64,000 nucleotides of DNA. Source: Heyndrickxia coagulans DSM 1 = ATCC 7050 (GTDB taxonomy: Bacteria; Bacillota; Bacilli; Bacillales; Bacillaceae_C). The position numbers and the translations under genes were made by a program. Location of the stretch: positions 1 to 64,000 of the forward strand of contig NZ_ALAS01000081.1 of the NCBI RefSeq assembly GCF_000290615.1. Direction: 5' to 3'. This document shows positions 1 through 8,364 of this stretch, piece by piece (the stretch's first letter is position 1; each line of letters begins with the position of its first letter). Below the pieces are notes generated by a model that saw only the letters and a list, made by a program, of their open reading frames with translations, searched no databases and was not told where the DNA came from.

Positions 1-126
1 AAAAAATAGATGGAAAAATTTTCTAAATGTGGATAAGTCATTTTATCATAAAACATCTAAAAATTGATGAATTTACTCTTCAGAACTGATCAATGAAAAA
101 AATGGTAAACAAATCTCCGGTTTCCA

Positions 127-135
127 TGTTAAAAT
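127..135 (+). promoter_or_regulatory. Candidate extended -10 promoter of ypbB-recQ
   Basis: TGTTAAAAT fits an extended -10 (TGn followed by TAAAAT), about 70 bp before the ypbB start. No good -35 is visible. The AT-rich stretch 1-120 has no gene on either strand and may also carry a reverse promoter (a TATGATAAAAT-like reading on the minus strand near 40-50) for a gene left of the window. Confidence 0.4.
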
Positions 136-202
136 AGAACCAACCCCCGATTTTTCCTTGCACTTTCCCCTTTTTTCAGCAAAAGAACAGGAGAGGATTC
201 AG

Positions 203-1279
203 ATGCCTTTTTTACAGGCTGTATTGCTGGATTGCTTCAGCAACCTGAATGGAGAACGCACCCCTTATGCTGTTTTTCATCTTTTAAACGGGAAAAAATC
301 AGCACAGACCATCCAGGATTCCCATTTTTTCAAGATCGGCAGGCTCTTTCAGACGTTTCCATTTATTTCCCGCGAAGATTTCACACGCGAAGTAGAAGCC
401 CTTTTAATAGCCGGATTACTGCAAAAAAGCGGCCCGGATGCCTGCGTGGTCACAAAAAAAGGCGCTGCCCGGCTTTTGGCAACCGGCAGGATGGAAGAAA
501 GGTTTCCTTACCTGGACGGCTTGAAATACCAGGATTCGGCAAATCTGTTTTGGAAAAGGCTGAACCTCATCACCCAGGCCGTATCCAACTTAGTGTATGG
601 AAATAAAGTATATTATCCGGTTCAAAGGGACCCGGCTCTGCAGGCTTGGGCAAAAAACTGGCTGAAACAGCATGCAAAAAGCCGGACTGCTTTAGCAGAG
701 CATCTGTATCGTGAATTTTACAGCCTGTTTTCCGGCAGCCCGCCGGAAAAGCCTGAAATTTTTGTCCTCCGGTTGACGGGTGCGGGCCGGATCGGATATA
801 CAATCACGCAGGCTGCCTCCGCCCTGCACCTTGATCCTGTGGAGTACTGGTATCGATATTTGCATTTGCTTCATTTTATGGTCCGGCGCATCCTGGGAGA
901 TCCTGAAACATTCTGGTATTTATACCAAATGCTTCATGATGTGCAAAAGGCCCTGCCGCTGACCCGGTCTGCCTCGGTGACATTCGGCTTCTTGAAGCAA
1001 GGGAAAACGATTGCGGAAATCAGCACGCTGAGAGGGTTAAAGCAAAGCACAATTGAAGACCATCTGATTGAAATCGCGTTAACGGTCCCGGATTTTCCGC
1101 TGAACCGGTATGTGCCAAAGGATGAAGAACAAAAGATCATCCGGGCAGCCGCTGATTTAAATACGAAGAAATTAAAACCGATTAAAGAAAAAGTAGGGGA
1201 TGTCCCGTATTTCCATATTCGACTTGTATTGGCGGAAAGGATGGGCTGCAGTGGATCTTTTAAGCTTTTTGAAAAGTAA
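203..1279 (+). CDS. ypbB: YpbB family protein with C-terminal helicase-type HTH domain
   Basis: This is YpbB, 358 aa against about 352 in B. subtilis. Its biochemical role is not established; it is always found next to recQ, which suggests it helps the helicase. The C-terminal third (about residues 255-345) is a helix-turn-helix domain of the type fused to some helicases, recognisable from the stretch with FLKQGKTIAEISTLRGLKQS. I chose ATG 203 because AGGAGAGG lies just upstream at 189-196; the longer frame opens with a TTG at 158 that has no ribosome binding site. The end overlaps recQ by 29 bp, so the two genes are translationally coupled. Confidence 0.85.
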   Translation: MPFLQAVLLDCFSNLNGERTPYAVFHLLNGKKSAQTIQDSHFFKIGRLFQTFPFISREDFTREVEALLIAGLLQKSGPDACVVTKKGAARLLATGRMEERFPYLDGLKYQDSANLFWKRLNLITQAVSNLVYGNKVYYPVQRDPALQAWAKNWLKQHAKSRTALAEHLYREFYSLFSGSPPEKPEIFVLRLTGAGRIGYTITQAASALHLDPVEYWYRYLHLLHFMVRRILGDPETFWYLYQMLHDVQKALPLTRSASVTFGFLKQGKTIAEISTLRGLKQSTIEDHLIEIALTVPDFPLNRYVPKDEEQKIIRAAADLNTKKLKPIKEKVGDVPYFHIRLVLAERMGCSGSFKLFEK

Positions 1280-2735
1280 GTTCGGGTTCAGCGCATTCCG
1301 GGCGGGGCAGGAAAAAGTCATCCGTTCGCTGCTGGACGGCAAAGATACACTGGCGATGCTTGCGACCGGTACCGGAAAATCTTTATGCTATCAGTTGCCT
1401 GCCTATTTGCTGGACGGATCCTGCATCATCGTTTCCCCGCTTTTATCGCTCATGCAGGATCAGACAGAGCAGATGAAAATGCGCGGCGAAAAAAGTGTGG
1501 TGGCGTTAAATTCGTTTTTAACCGGTCCGGAGCGGGAAGCCGCCCTTGCACATCTGGGTGCTTTCAAATTTATCTTTGTTTCGCCGGAGATGCTGCACAA
1601 CCGCCATGTCCTCGGAAAATTAAAACAAATCCGGACTGCGCTGTTTGCGGTCGATGAAGCGCATTGTATTTCCCAATGGGGCCATGATTTCAGGCCGGAA
1701 TACTTAAACCTTGGCGAAATCCGGAAACAATTGGGTACACCGCTTACCCTTGCCCTGACCGCCACAGCAACAGAACAGGTGAGGGACGATATTTGCAAGT
1801 ATCTCGGCTTAAAAGACCCAAACCGGTTTATTTATTCTGTCAACAGGCCCAATATCGCCATTAAAATAGACCGGATTCCTTCATACCGCGAAAAAGAGGA
1901 AAAACTAGTTGCCTATGCGAAAAACTTGCAGAAGCCCGGTATCATCTATTTTTCAAGCAAAAAGGCGGCTGAGGAAATGGCGGCGCGGTTAAGGCAGGAG
2001 GGAATCGCCGAAGCAGCCGCCTATCACAGCGGCATTGACCAGGAGCAAAGAATTTTGATCCAGCAGCAGTTTATTTACGGACAGATCGGGATCATTTGTG
2101 CGACAAGCGCGTTTGGCATGGGGGTGGACAAAGCAGATATCCGCTTTGTCATCCATTTTCACCTGCCGTTGCAGATGGAAGCCTATCTGCAGGAAATCGG
2201 CAGAGCCGGGCGGGACGGGCTCCCGAGCATTGCCGTCCTTTTGTATACGGAAGGGGATGAACGGCTCCCGCTTCAGCTGATCGAGGCTGAGCTTCCGACT
2301 GATGCACAATTGGCCGCTTTTAGCAGATGGAAAGGGGATCTGAAGGAAGCCGGGGCGCTGCTCGGATGCACGGAACCGCAACTCCGGTTCCTAGCGCACC
2401 ACAGAGCGCTTAACCTGCCGGAAGAAGCATGGATCCGGGAGGTTGCAGCCATCCGGGACGAGCGGATGGCGTACAAGCGAAGGAAGTTAAAGGAAATGGT
2501 GCAGATGGTCCGGTCTTCGTCATGCCGCCGCTCGGAAATTTTACGGTATTTCGGTGAACCGCCCGCTGCAGGCAATGAAGCGTGCTGTGACATTTGCGGC
2601 CTTGAAACAGCCTTATATGAAAGCAATCAAAAAAGCGGGGGCACCCTGGAAACCGTTCCTGCCTGGGAATTGCTTTTGCAGGATCTATTCAGAAAAGGGG
2701 AACAGAAATGGCGCGAAGAAAACAGGCGGATTTGA
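1251..2735 (+). CDS. recQ: ATP-dependent DNA helicase RecQ (short RecS type)
   Basis: A 3'-5' superfamily 2 DNA helicase for recombination and fork repair. At 494 aa it matches the short B. subtilis YpbC/RecS form rather than RecQ with an HRDC domain. Visible motifs: Walker A ATGTGKS (about residues 38-44), DEAH (about 135-138), SAT-type motif III (LTATAT), and motif VI QEIGRAGRDG. A late C..CC..C cluster (SSCRRSEIL to CCDICG) is the RecQ zinc-binding site. GTG 1251 was chosen because GGAAAGG precedes it at 1234-1240. The gene starts inside ypbB and overlaps ypbD at its end, so ypbB-recQ-ypbD is a tightly packed operon. Confidence 0.93.
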   Translation: MDLLSFLKSKFGFSAFRAGQEKVIRSLLDGKDTLAMLATGTGKSLCYQLPAYLLDGSCIIVSPLLSLMQDQTEQMKMRGEKSVVALNSFLTGPEREAALAHLGAFKFIFVSPEMLHNRHVLGKLKQIRTALFAVDEAHCISQWGHDFRPEYLNLGEIRKQLGTPLTLALTATATEQVRDDICKYLGLKDPNRFIYSVNRPNIAIKIDRIPSYREKEEKLVAYAKNLQKPGIIYFSSKKAAEEMAARLRQEGIAEAAAYHSGIDQEQRILIQQQFIYGQIGIICATSAFGMGVDKADIRFVIHFHLPLQMEAYLQEIGRAGRDGLPSIAVLLYTEGDERLPLQLIEAELPTDAQLAAFSRWKGDLKEAGALLGCTEPQLRFLAHHRALNLPEEAWIREVAAIRDERMAYKRRKLKEMVQMVRSSSCRRSEILRYFGEPPAAGNEACCDICGLETALYESNQKSGGTLETVPAWELLLQDLFRKGEQKWREENRRI

Positions 2736-3286
2736 TCAAGGAACTCACAGACCGGGAACTTACTTTTCACTTAATTTTGACGCAGCTGATTCTCCTGTTT
2801 GCTGCCGCTTTGCTCGGATTTCTGTTATTTCCGGATGGCGAAGCATTTTTTCAGCACTTTCACTTGTCATTTGCGAAATGTACATATGGTTTATTAAACG
2901 GAGCCGCTGTCGTTGCGGCGGATACTTTGCTCATGAAATGGCTCCCGAAAGCGTATTATGATGACGGGGGCGTAAATGAGCGGATTTTTAAATCCCGTTC
3001 AATTTCGGACATTATTGCTTTAACGGCGCTGATCGCGGTGGCGGAAGAGCTCTTGTTCCGGGGCGTCATCCAGACGCATTTTGGATTGCCGGCAGCAAGC
3101 CTTATTTTTGCACTCATGCATATCCGGTATTTTGGCCACTGGTATTTGATTGCGAATGTGCTGCTTTTAAGTTTTTGGATTGGTGCCGTTTATGCGCTTT
3201 CTCATGAAAATCTTCCGGCAGTCATCATCATGCATTTTACAATCGATTGTTTACTGGGTATCCGCATCAAAAAACAGAGGATTTAG
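2708..3286 (+). CDS. ypbD: CPBP (CAAX/bacteriocin-processing type) intramembrane metalloprotease YpbD
   Basis: A 192-aa membrane protein of the CPBP/Abi family. About five hydrophobic helices are visible, with the family motif EELLFRG (EExxxR) near residue 119 and later H and HFTID-type motifs (HIRYFGHW and MHFTIDC) that supply the metal ligands. These proteases cleave within membranes; the substrate of YpbD is unknown. Start ATG 2708 follows AAAAGGGGAACAG and lies inside the last 28 bp of recQ. The position downstream of recQ is conserved in Bacillus, but I see no functional link. Confidence 0.88.
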   Translation: MARRKQADLIKELTDRELTFHLILTQLILLFAAALLGFLLFPDGEAFFQHFHLSFAKCTYGLLNGAAVVAADTLLMKWLPKAYYDDGGVNERIFKSRSISDIIALTALIAVAEELLFRGVIQTHFGLPAASLIFALMHIRYFGHWYLIANVLLLSFWIGAVYALSHENLPAVIIMHFTIDCLLGIRIKKQRI

Positions 3287-3310
3287 TCCGGATGTGGGGA
3301 AGGGGAAGCC

Positions 3311-3550
3311 ATGTCAGACGAAAAATATATCATTGAAATGGAAAAACGGCGGCAAAAGCTTGAACCGGCCGGCAAAGCAAAGGAAAAAACGGAGAAACAA
3401 ACGGCGGCGGCCGTTTCGCGGGCGGAAAAGCGGAAAAGTACCAAAAAGGAATCCCGTTCCAGGTTGCCGCTTGTGAACCTGTTGGCTGTCATTTTTATTT
3501 TAGTGCCGATTGCCGTTTACATCTGTTATACTTTTTTGTTTTTCAGATAG
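3311..3550 (+). CDS. ypbE: Short YpbE-like membrane protein, LysM domain missing
   Basis: Sits where B. subtilis has ypbE, a protein of roughly 240 aa with a cytoplasmic charged segment, one membrane helix and an outer C-terminal LysM domain. Here only 79 aa remain: a highly charged Lys/Glu/Ala-rich N-terminus (residues 1-50) and one membrane helix (about 52-74), then a stop. I find no LysM-like reading in the following 130 bp in any forward frame, so this is a lost or never-acquired domain rather than a simple frameshift. Start ATG 3311 follows GGGGAAGGGGAAGCC. It could be a real small protein or a decaying gene. Confidence 0.6.
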   Translation: MSDEKYIIEMEKRRQKLEPAGKAKEKTEKQTAAAVSRAEKRKSTKKESRSRLPLVNLLAVIFILVPIAVYICYTFLFFR

Positions 3551-3683
3551 ACGCCCATGCCGCGATAAATGGCGCCGCAAGAAGGGAAAAATCTGCAGGC
3601 GCAAATTTTCAGGACAGGGCAAACTGCTTGCTTGTCATGGATCAGCCTCCTGCAGCATATAGTGGAGTGAGGGAGGGATCAAT

Positions 3684-4130
3684 ATGGAGCCGTCCATCAC
3701 CGGGCTAAAAGGGACAGATGCGGCGACAAAGCAGATGTTACAGGGTGTCGTCAAACGCAAAAAAAAATTTGACCGGCTTCGGATGCGGCATCTTGTTTTT
3801 CTTTGGACAAGCATGCTCTACACATGCGCATGGGCTTACTATGTTTACCGTTCTTTTGAAAATGCCGATTCCATGTTCTCCGTTTTCTCCGGCATTTCAG
3901 AAAGCCCGTTTCAGCTGTTTTTCCTGCTCTTGGCCGCCGCGTTTTGGGGCATGAGTAAAATCTTGTTTGACAAGCGGGAAAAGGCTGAAAAAGAATTCCA
4001 TGCGCTCCGCTGTGAAATTATTGATAAAAGCAAGGATTTATGGAAAGGGGAAAGCTGGAAGGACCGCCACCTTGTATTCGAAATGATGCAAAAAGAGTTT
4101 GATATTAATTTATACCACGAGAATAAGTAG
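3684..4130 (+). CDS. ypbF: YpbF family protein (DUF2663), two membrane helices
   Basis: A 148-aa protein of unknown function that matches YpbF. It has a basic N-terminus (KRKKKFDRLRMR), membrane helices at about residues 37-56 and 75-93, and a charged, probably cytoplasmic C-terminus with a predicted helix. Start ATG 3684 follows GAGGGAGGG. It faces the convergent cotJ operon, and the 65 bp between the two stop codons hold an inverted-repeat-like CTTTTTTTC/AAGATGCC segment that is too weak to call a terminator. Confidence 0.8.
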   Translation: MEPSITGLKGTDAATKQMLQGVVKRKKKFDRLRMRHLVFLWTSMLYTCAWAYYVYRSFENADSMFSVFSGISESPFQLFFLLLAAAFWGMSKILFDKREKAEKEFHALRCEIIDKSKDLWKGESWKDRHLVFEMMQKEFDINLYHENK

Positions 4131-4195
4131 CCATTCACCGGAAACAGGCACGGGGACTCAAAGCCGCCGAAAAAAAGAAGATGCCCTGGCATCTT

Positions 4196-4765
4196 CTAAA
4201 AAATTTTTTTCCTGCCTCTTTCTTCCATTAAAATTTGCGCGGCTTCGCGGAACCGCTGCGAGTGGATAATCTCCCGCTCCCTTAAAAAGCGGAGCCCGTC
4301 ATTTAGGTCGGGGTCGTCACTTAAATTGATGATCCATTGATACGTAGCCCGCGCTTTTTCTTCGGCGGCAATGTCTTCATAGATGTCGGCAATCGGGTCC
4401 CCTTTTGCCTGGATATAGGTGGCTGTCCATGGGGCCCCTGCGGCATTATGGTAATGCAGTGCCTTATCATGGTCCACATAATGCGCGTCAAGGCCGGCAG
4501 CAATCAATTGGTCCGGCGTGGCATCTTTTGTTAATTTTAAGACCATCGTCGCAATCATCTCAAGATGGGCCAGTTCTTCCGTACCGATATCATTTAAAAG
4601 CCCCATCACTTTATCCGGGATGGTGTAGCGCTGGTTCAAATACCGGAGCGCTGCCGCAAGCTCTCCGTCCGCTCCGCCGTATTGTTCGATTAAAAGTTTC
4701 GCAAGTCTCGGGTTACAGCTTGAGACCCGGACGGGATATTGCAATTTTTTCTCATAGATCCACAT
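4196..4765 (-). CDS. cotJC: Spore coat protein CotJC (manganese-catalase family)
   Basis: A 189-aa protein of the di-manganese catalase family, the third gene of cotJABC, which encodes a spore coat polypeptide set. Ferritin-like metal ligands are visible: E and H in GTEELAHLEM near residue 65, and E, E and H in the later helices (AAEEKARATYQ and REREIIHSQRF). Whether it has catalase activity in the coat is not certain from sequence. The three cotJ genes are packed on the minus strand. In B. subtilis cotJ lies elsewhere on the chromosome, so its place between ypbF and ypbG here is a rearrangement relative to that species. Confidence 0.93.
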   Translation of the reverse strand: MWIYEKKLQYPVRVSSCNPRLAKLLIEQYGGADGELAAALRYLNQRYTIPDKVMGLLNDIGTEELAHLEMIATMVLKLTKDATPDQLIAAGLDAHYVDHDKALHYHNAAGAPWTATYIQAKGDPIADIYEDIAAEEKARATYQWIINLSDDPDLNDGLRFLREREIIHSQRFREAAQILMEERGRKKIF

Positions 4766-4788
4766 GAACGTTTTCCCCCTTTATTTGC

Positions 4789-5049
4789 TTATACCTGCCA
4801 TGGCCACGGCGGCTCTTTCCACTGGAAAGGCGTTGGCGAATAGCTGTGCCCGAAGTTTGTCAGCGGTCCGAACTGTTTTTCAAATGCTCTTTTGACTTTT
4901 TTCCTGGCATGGACAAAAGTGTTATACTGTTCGATCGCTGCCTGATCATCGGGATGGGTATCCAAATAAAGGTTCAGCTCCACAATTGCAAAATCAAGGG
5001 CCTGCAGTTCTTCAAGCCTTGTGTAATACTCTTTTGGCAGCTGCTTCAA
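4789..5049 (-). CDS. cotJB: Spore coat protein CotJB
   Basis: An 86-aa protein matching CotJB by sequence (YYTRLEELQALDFAIVELNLYLDTHPDD) and by its place between cotJA and cotJC. It is a small coat-associated protein needed, in B. subtilis, with the other two CotJ proteins. The C-terminus is aromatic and proline-rich (PTPFQWKEPPWPW). Start ATG 5049 overlaps the end of cotJA by 4 bp and follows a good AAGGAGG. Confidence 0.9.
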   Translation of the reverse strand: MKQLPKEYYTRLEELQALDFAIVELNLYLDTHPDDQAAIEQYNTFVHARKKVKRAFEKQFGPLTNFGHSYSPTPFQWKEPPWPWQV

Positions 5050-5273
5050 TCGGTTTCCTCCTTTGCCCGTTCATAAGGGCTGTAATAAGGGTCATAAAGC
5101 GGCCTCCAAAGCGTCCCGCGCCTCAACGCTTCCTGCGGTGCAAATTGAGGAAGGTTCGGGGGCTGGAACCCTAAATACAAATTTGGCGGGGTGGAATAAA
5201 CTTTTTCGGTTATCGGCGGACAGGGGTCAAATGGCCCGATAAAGGGATGATACGTTTTATAATGGCTTTTCAT
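5046..5273 (-). CDS. cotJA: Spore coat-associated protein CotJA
   Basis: A 75-aa proline- and tyrosine-rich protein (PFIGPFDPCPPITEKVYSTPP, LQPPNLPQF-like spacing) typical of CotJA, first gene of the cotJ operon. It is made in the mother cell and helps place the CotJ proteins in the inner coat. Start ATG 5273 follows AGGAGGACTGAG. A sigma-E-like promoter lies about 35-60 bp upstream. Confidence 0.9.
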   Translation of the reverse strand: MKSHYKTYHPFIGPFDPCPPITEKVYSTPPNLYLGFQPPNLPQFAPQEALRRGTLWRPLYDPYYSPYERAKEETD

Positions 5274-5305
5274 CTCAGTCCTCCTGACATTTAAAAGTCT
5301 TTTTC

Positions 5306-5334
5306 ATTTTATGCGCGGTTCTCTCCCGCTATGT
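5306..5334 (-). promoter_or_regulatory. Candidate sigma-E promoter of cotJABC
   Basis: On the minus strand a -10 CATAAAAT (plus 5306-5313) resembles the sigma-E -10 CATACAnT, with ACATA (plus about 5330-5334) as a plausible -35 at 16-bp spacing. The cotJ operon is under sigma-E in B. subtilis, which supports the call. Confidence 0.5.
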
Positions 5335-5376
5335 CAAAAACAATGCCGGAATGCTTTCTATCTGGCGTGATTAAGA

Positions 5377-5382
5377 TATAAT
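5377..5382 (+). promoter_or_regulatory. Candidate -10 box of ypbG
   Basis: A perfect TATAAT, 68 bp before the ypbG start, with only a weak -35 (TTTCTA, 5355-5360). It diverges from the cotJ promoter about 45 bp away. Confidence 0.4.
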
Positions 5383-5449
5383 ACGAATAGGGATTGCAGA
5401 AAATTTCGTTTGTGCCGGCAAGGACCCGGCGGAACAGGAGCTCTCGTGT

Positions 5450-6229
5450 ATGTTTGCATTTTTATGGATTGCCTCTTTGCTTGGCATAGTCTTATTGATG
5501 TATATGCGCTATGAAGCATCGTTAAACCGGCTCGTCCGGCACCGGTTTTTGCTTGATGAATATCCGGCCGGAGAGGAGCCGTGCACTTTTTTCTTTATTT
5601 CCGATATCCACCGGCGCAAAATCGATCCCGGACTGGTGGAAGAGGCAACAGGGAAAGCACGGTTTGCAGTAATCGGGGGAGATTTGCTGGAAAAGGGGGT
5701 TCCGCTTTCCAGAACAGAAGAAAATTTGCGGTTGCTGAAAAGAATTGGCCCGGTATTTTTTGTGTGGGGAAATAATGATTATGAAGCGGACGGCAAAGCG
5801 CTCGCGGCCGTTTTTGCCAGAACCGGCGTCCGCACGCTGCGCAACGCGGCGGATTTTGTATGCGTAAACGGAAAAAAACGGATTGCGCTGATCGGCGTGG
5901 ATGATTTGACGACGGAAAATGAAAATCTTGATGAAGCGCTTCAATCGGTGCAACCGGACGATCTCCGGATTTTAATCAGCCATAACCCGAAAATGATCCA
6001 CCAGCTTCATGAATGGGACGATATCGATGTGATGCTGAGCGGCCATACGCACGGCGGGCAGATCCGCATTCTCGGTCTCAGCCGCTACAGGCGCGGCGGG
6101 GTGAGAAAAGCGCGCAATGTTATCCATCTCATAAGCAACGGTTACGGCACGACGCTTGTTCCGCTCAGGCTTTGCGCAAAACCGGAAGCCCATTTGATTA
6201 CGATCGAAAGCAACAGGCGGCCATCATGA
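5450..6229 (+). CDS. ypbG: YpbG, membrane-anchored calcineurin-like metallophosphoesterase
   Basis: A 259-aa phosphoesterase. An N-terminal membrane helix (about 1-20) is followed by a metallophosphoesterase domain: DIH (in FFISDIH), GGDLLEKG (motif GD), WGNNDYE (GNxD-type), SHNP and SGHTHGGQ. All dinuclear metal ligands expected of the YkuE/YpbG branch are present. The substrate is unknown; relatives act on phospholipid or UDP-sugar-type phosphoesters. Start ATG 5450 follows CAGGAGC. The stop is 59 bp before mecB, which may be cotranscribed. Confidence 0.87.
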   Translation: MFAFLWIASLLGIVLLMYMRYEASLNRLVRHRFLLDEYPAGEEPCTFFFISDIHRRKIDPGLVEEATGKARFAVIGGDLLEKGVPLSRTEENLRLLKRIGPVFFVWGNNDYEADGKALAAVFARTGVRTLRNAADFVCVNGKKRIALIGVDDLTTENENLDEALQSVQPDDLRILISHNPKMIHQLHEWDDIDVMLSGHTHGGQIRILGLSRYRRGGVRKARNVIHLISNGYGTTLVPLRLCAKPEAHLITIESNRRPS

Positions 6230-6288
6230 ACCATCTTTCCCCTCCCGCATACGATAAGGTAAGATCCGTATGCAGGGGGCGGAAATCA

Positions 6289-6834
6289 ATGAAGCTGGAA
6301 CGGATTTCATCCAATAAAATTAAATACTCCATTACGTTTGAAGAGTTATCGGAACGCGGTATTATGGAAAACGATCTCGACTCGCCCATTTGGAATCATT
6401 TATTTGAAGAAATGCTGGAGTTGGCGGATCAGGCTTACCATGTCGGCGAAAGCGACATGCTGACCATTGAAATCTATTCCTTTAATGTCCAGGAATTGGT
6501 GTTTATTCTGACAGTAGGGGAAGCGGACGACGCGGATCCGGGCGAATGGGCGGACCCGGAAAACTTGGAACAGGAAGAAGCCTATTGGTTTCCATCGATT
6601 GAGGAAATGATTGCGCTTGCGGGCTTTTTAAACCAGATCGGCCGGATTTCCGCGTGCAGCCTTTATATATTCGAAGACCAGTATTATTTGCTGCAAAAAC
6701 CTTGGACCCAAAATGCGCCGCTTATTCTTGAATACGGCGAGCGCGCGCAAATCTCCCCGTTTATGGTCCGGGAATACGGGATCGCGGTGTTTGAGCAAAA
6801 TGCACTTGCGGAACTTCTGAAGCATTTCCCGTAA
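6289..6834 (+). CDS. mecB: MecA-type adaptor protein MecB (YpbH)
   Basis: An adaptor for the ClpC ATPase that hands substrates to ClpCP. The 181-aa product has the family's opening (MKLERISSNKIKYSITFEELSERGI), an acidic linker (residues about 85-105, DDADPGEWADPENLEQEE) and the C-terminal ClpC-interacting domain. It is shorter than MecA (about 218 aa) and sits next to ypbG and gudB as ypbH does, so I call the paralogue MecB. ATG 6289 was chosen over upstream in-frame codons because AGGGGGCGG precedes it at 6274-6282 and the family starts there. Confidence 0.85.
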   Translation: MKLERISSNKIKYSITFEELSERGIMENDLDSPIWNHLFEEMLELADQAYHVGESDMLTIEIYSFNVQELVFILTVGEADDADPGEWADPENLEQEEAYWFPSIEEMIALAGFLNQIGRISACSLYIFEDQYYLLQKPWTQNAPLILEYGERAQISPFMVREYGIAVFEQNALAELLKHFP

Positions 6835-6856
6835 CCGTCCGGCATGTTTTTTCAGG

Positions 6857-6885
6857 TTTTCATCTGCTGGGGAAAGTTGTATACT
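6857..6885 (+). promoter_or_regulatory. Candidate sigma-A promoter of gudB
   Basis: TATACT at 6880-6885 is a good -10; TTTTCA at 6857-6862 is a weak -35 at 17-bp spacing. It lies 47 bp before the gudB start. Confidence 0.5.
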
Positions 6886-6931
6886 AAATTTGATAGCAGA
6901 TATTTCTTTCGTATCTAGGAGGTTTGCGATA

Positions 6932-8209
6932 ATGGCAGCCGAAAAGGGCGCAGATCATCAAACAATGGAAGCAAGTCGAGATGTGCTGAAATCGACACAG
7001 ACAATTATTCACGAAGCTCTTGAAAAGCTTGGATACCCTGAAGAAGTATACGAACTTTTAAAAGAGCCGGTCCGTATGTTAACGGTTAAAATTCCCGTCA
7101 GAATGGATGATGGTACGGTTAAGATTTTTACGGGGTACCGCGCGCAGCACAATGATGCTGTCGGCCCGACAAAAGGAGGCGTCCGGTTTCATCCGGATGT
7201 GACGGAAAATGAAGTGAAAGCCTTGTCTATATGGATGACGCTAAAATGCGGCATTGTGAATCTGCCGTATGGGGGAGGAAAAGGCGGCATCATCTGCGAT
7301 CCGCGGAAAATGTCTTTCCGCGAGCTCGAGAATTTGAGCCGCGGCTATGTCCGGGCGATCAGCCAGATTGTCGGTCCGACGAAAGACATTCCGGCACCGG
7401 ACGTGTTTACAAATTCGCAAATAATGGCCTGGATGATGGATGAATACAGCCGGATCGACGAATTTAATTCGCCGGGCTTTATCACAGGAAAACCGCTTGT
7501 GCTTGGCGGTTCGCACGGCCGCGAATCCGCTACGGCCAAAGGGGTAACCATCTGCATTCGCGAGGCGGCCAGAAAAAAAGGGATTGATTTAAAAGGCGCC
7601 AGGGTTGTCATTCAGGGGTTCGGCAATGCCGGAAGTTTCCTTGCAAAATTTATGCATGATGCGGGCGCAAAAGTGATTGGCATATCCGACGCATACGGCG
7701 CGCTGCATGATCCGGAAGGCCTTGATATTGACTATTTGCTCGACCGCCGCGACAGTTTCGGGACGGTTACAACCCTGTTTAAAAATACGATTACGAACAA
7801 GGAATTGCTTGAACTGGATTGCGATATTCTCGTTCCGGCCGCCATTGAAAACCAAATTACAGAAGAAAACGCCCATAATATCCAGGCGAAAATTGTGGTG
7901 GAAGCAGCAAACGGCCCGACAACGCTTGAAGCAACCGAAATTTTAACCAACCGCGGCATTCTGCTCGTTCCGGATGTACTTGCATCTGCCGGGGGCGTCA
8001 CGGTTTCGTATTTTGAATGGGTACAGAATAACCAGGGGTATTACTGGACGGAGGAAGAAGTGGAAGAAAAACTTGAAAAAGTGCTTGTCCAGTCGTTTAA
8101 TACGGTCTACAATACTTCCCGCTCACGCCGGGTGAACATGCGGCTTGCCGCTTATATGATCGGTGTAAGAAGAGTGGCGGAAGCTTCGCGGTTCAGAGGC
8201 TGGATTTAG
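6932..8209 (+). CDS. gudB: NAD-specific glutamate dehydrogenase GudB
   Basis: Converts glutamate to 2-oxoglutarate and ammonia with NAD+. The 425-aa protein has the substrate-binding GGGKGG motif with its catalytic Lys region (residues about 110-125), the K/D pair in PAPDVFTNSQIMAWMMDEYS, and a Rossmann NAD site (VVIQGFGNAGS). The 9-bp duplication that inactivates gudB in laboratory B. subtilis 168 is absent: the sequence reads TENEVKALSIWM without a repeated VKA. The gene should therefore give active enzyme. ATG 6932 follows CTAGGAGG (6916-6922). Confidence 0.95.
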   Translation: MAAEKGADHQTMEASRDVLKSTQTIIHEALEKLGYPEEVYELLKEPVRMLTVKIPVRMDDGTVKIFTGYRAQHNDAVGPTKGGVRFHPDVTENEVKALSIWMTLKCGIVNLPYGGGKGGIICDPRKMSFRELENLSRGYVRAISQIVGPTKDIPAPDVFTNSQIMAWMMDEYSRIDEFNSPGFITGKPLVLGGSHGRESATAKGVTICIREAARKKGIDLKGARVVIQGFGNAGSFLAKFMHDAGAKVIGISDAYGALHDPEGLDIDYLLDRRDSFGTVTTLFKNTITNKELLELDCDILVPAAIENQITEENAHNIQAKIVVEAANGPTTLEATEILTNRGILLVPDVLASAGGVTVSYFEWVQNNQGYYWTEEEVEEKLEKVLVQSFNTVYNTSRSRRVNMRLAAYMIGVRRVAEASRFRGWI

Positions 8210-8276
8210 AGTTTCCGAAAGCCGGCTCCAGCCGGGCGGCAAACGGGGCTTTACAGGTTTTAGAAGAAGAAGGCTG

Positions 8277-8309
8277 AAATCTCCTGTCGTGTTACGGTGG
8301 GAGATTTTT
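8277..8309 (+). terminator. Weak terminator after gudB
   Basis: AAATCTCC (8277-8284) pairs with GGAGATTT (8300-8307) across a 15-nt loop, with a T-run following. The loop is long, so efficiency is doubtful and ypdA may receive read-through. Confidence 0.45.
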
Positions 8310-8364
8310 AAATAAATGGATGAAAACGAAAAGGCAGATACGAAAAAAGGATGAGTGGACAAAC

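Noticed and set aside
4405-4767. 120-aa plus-strand frame opposite cotJC
   Set aside because: Antisense shadow; cotJC has clear family motifs on the minus strand.
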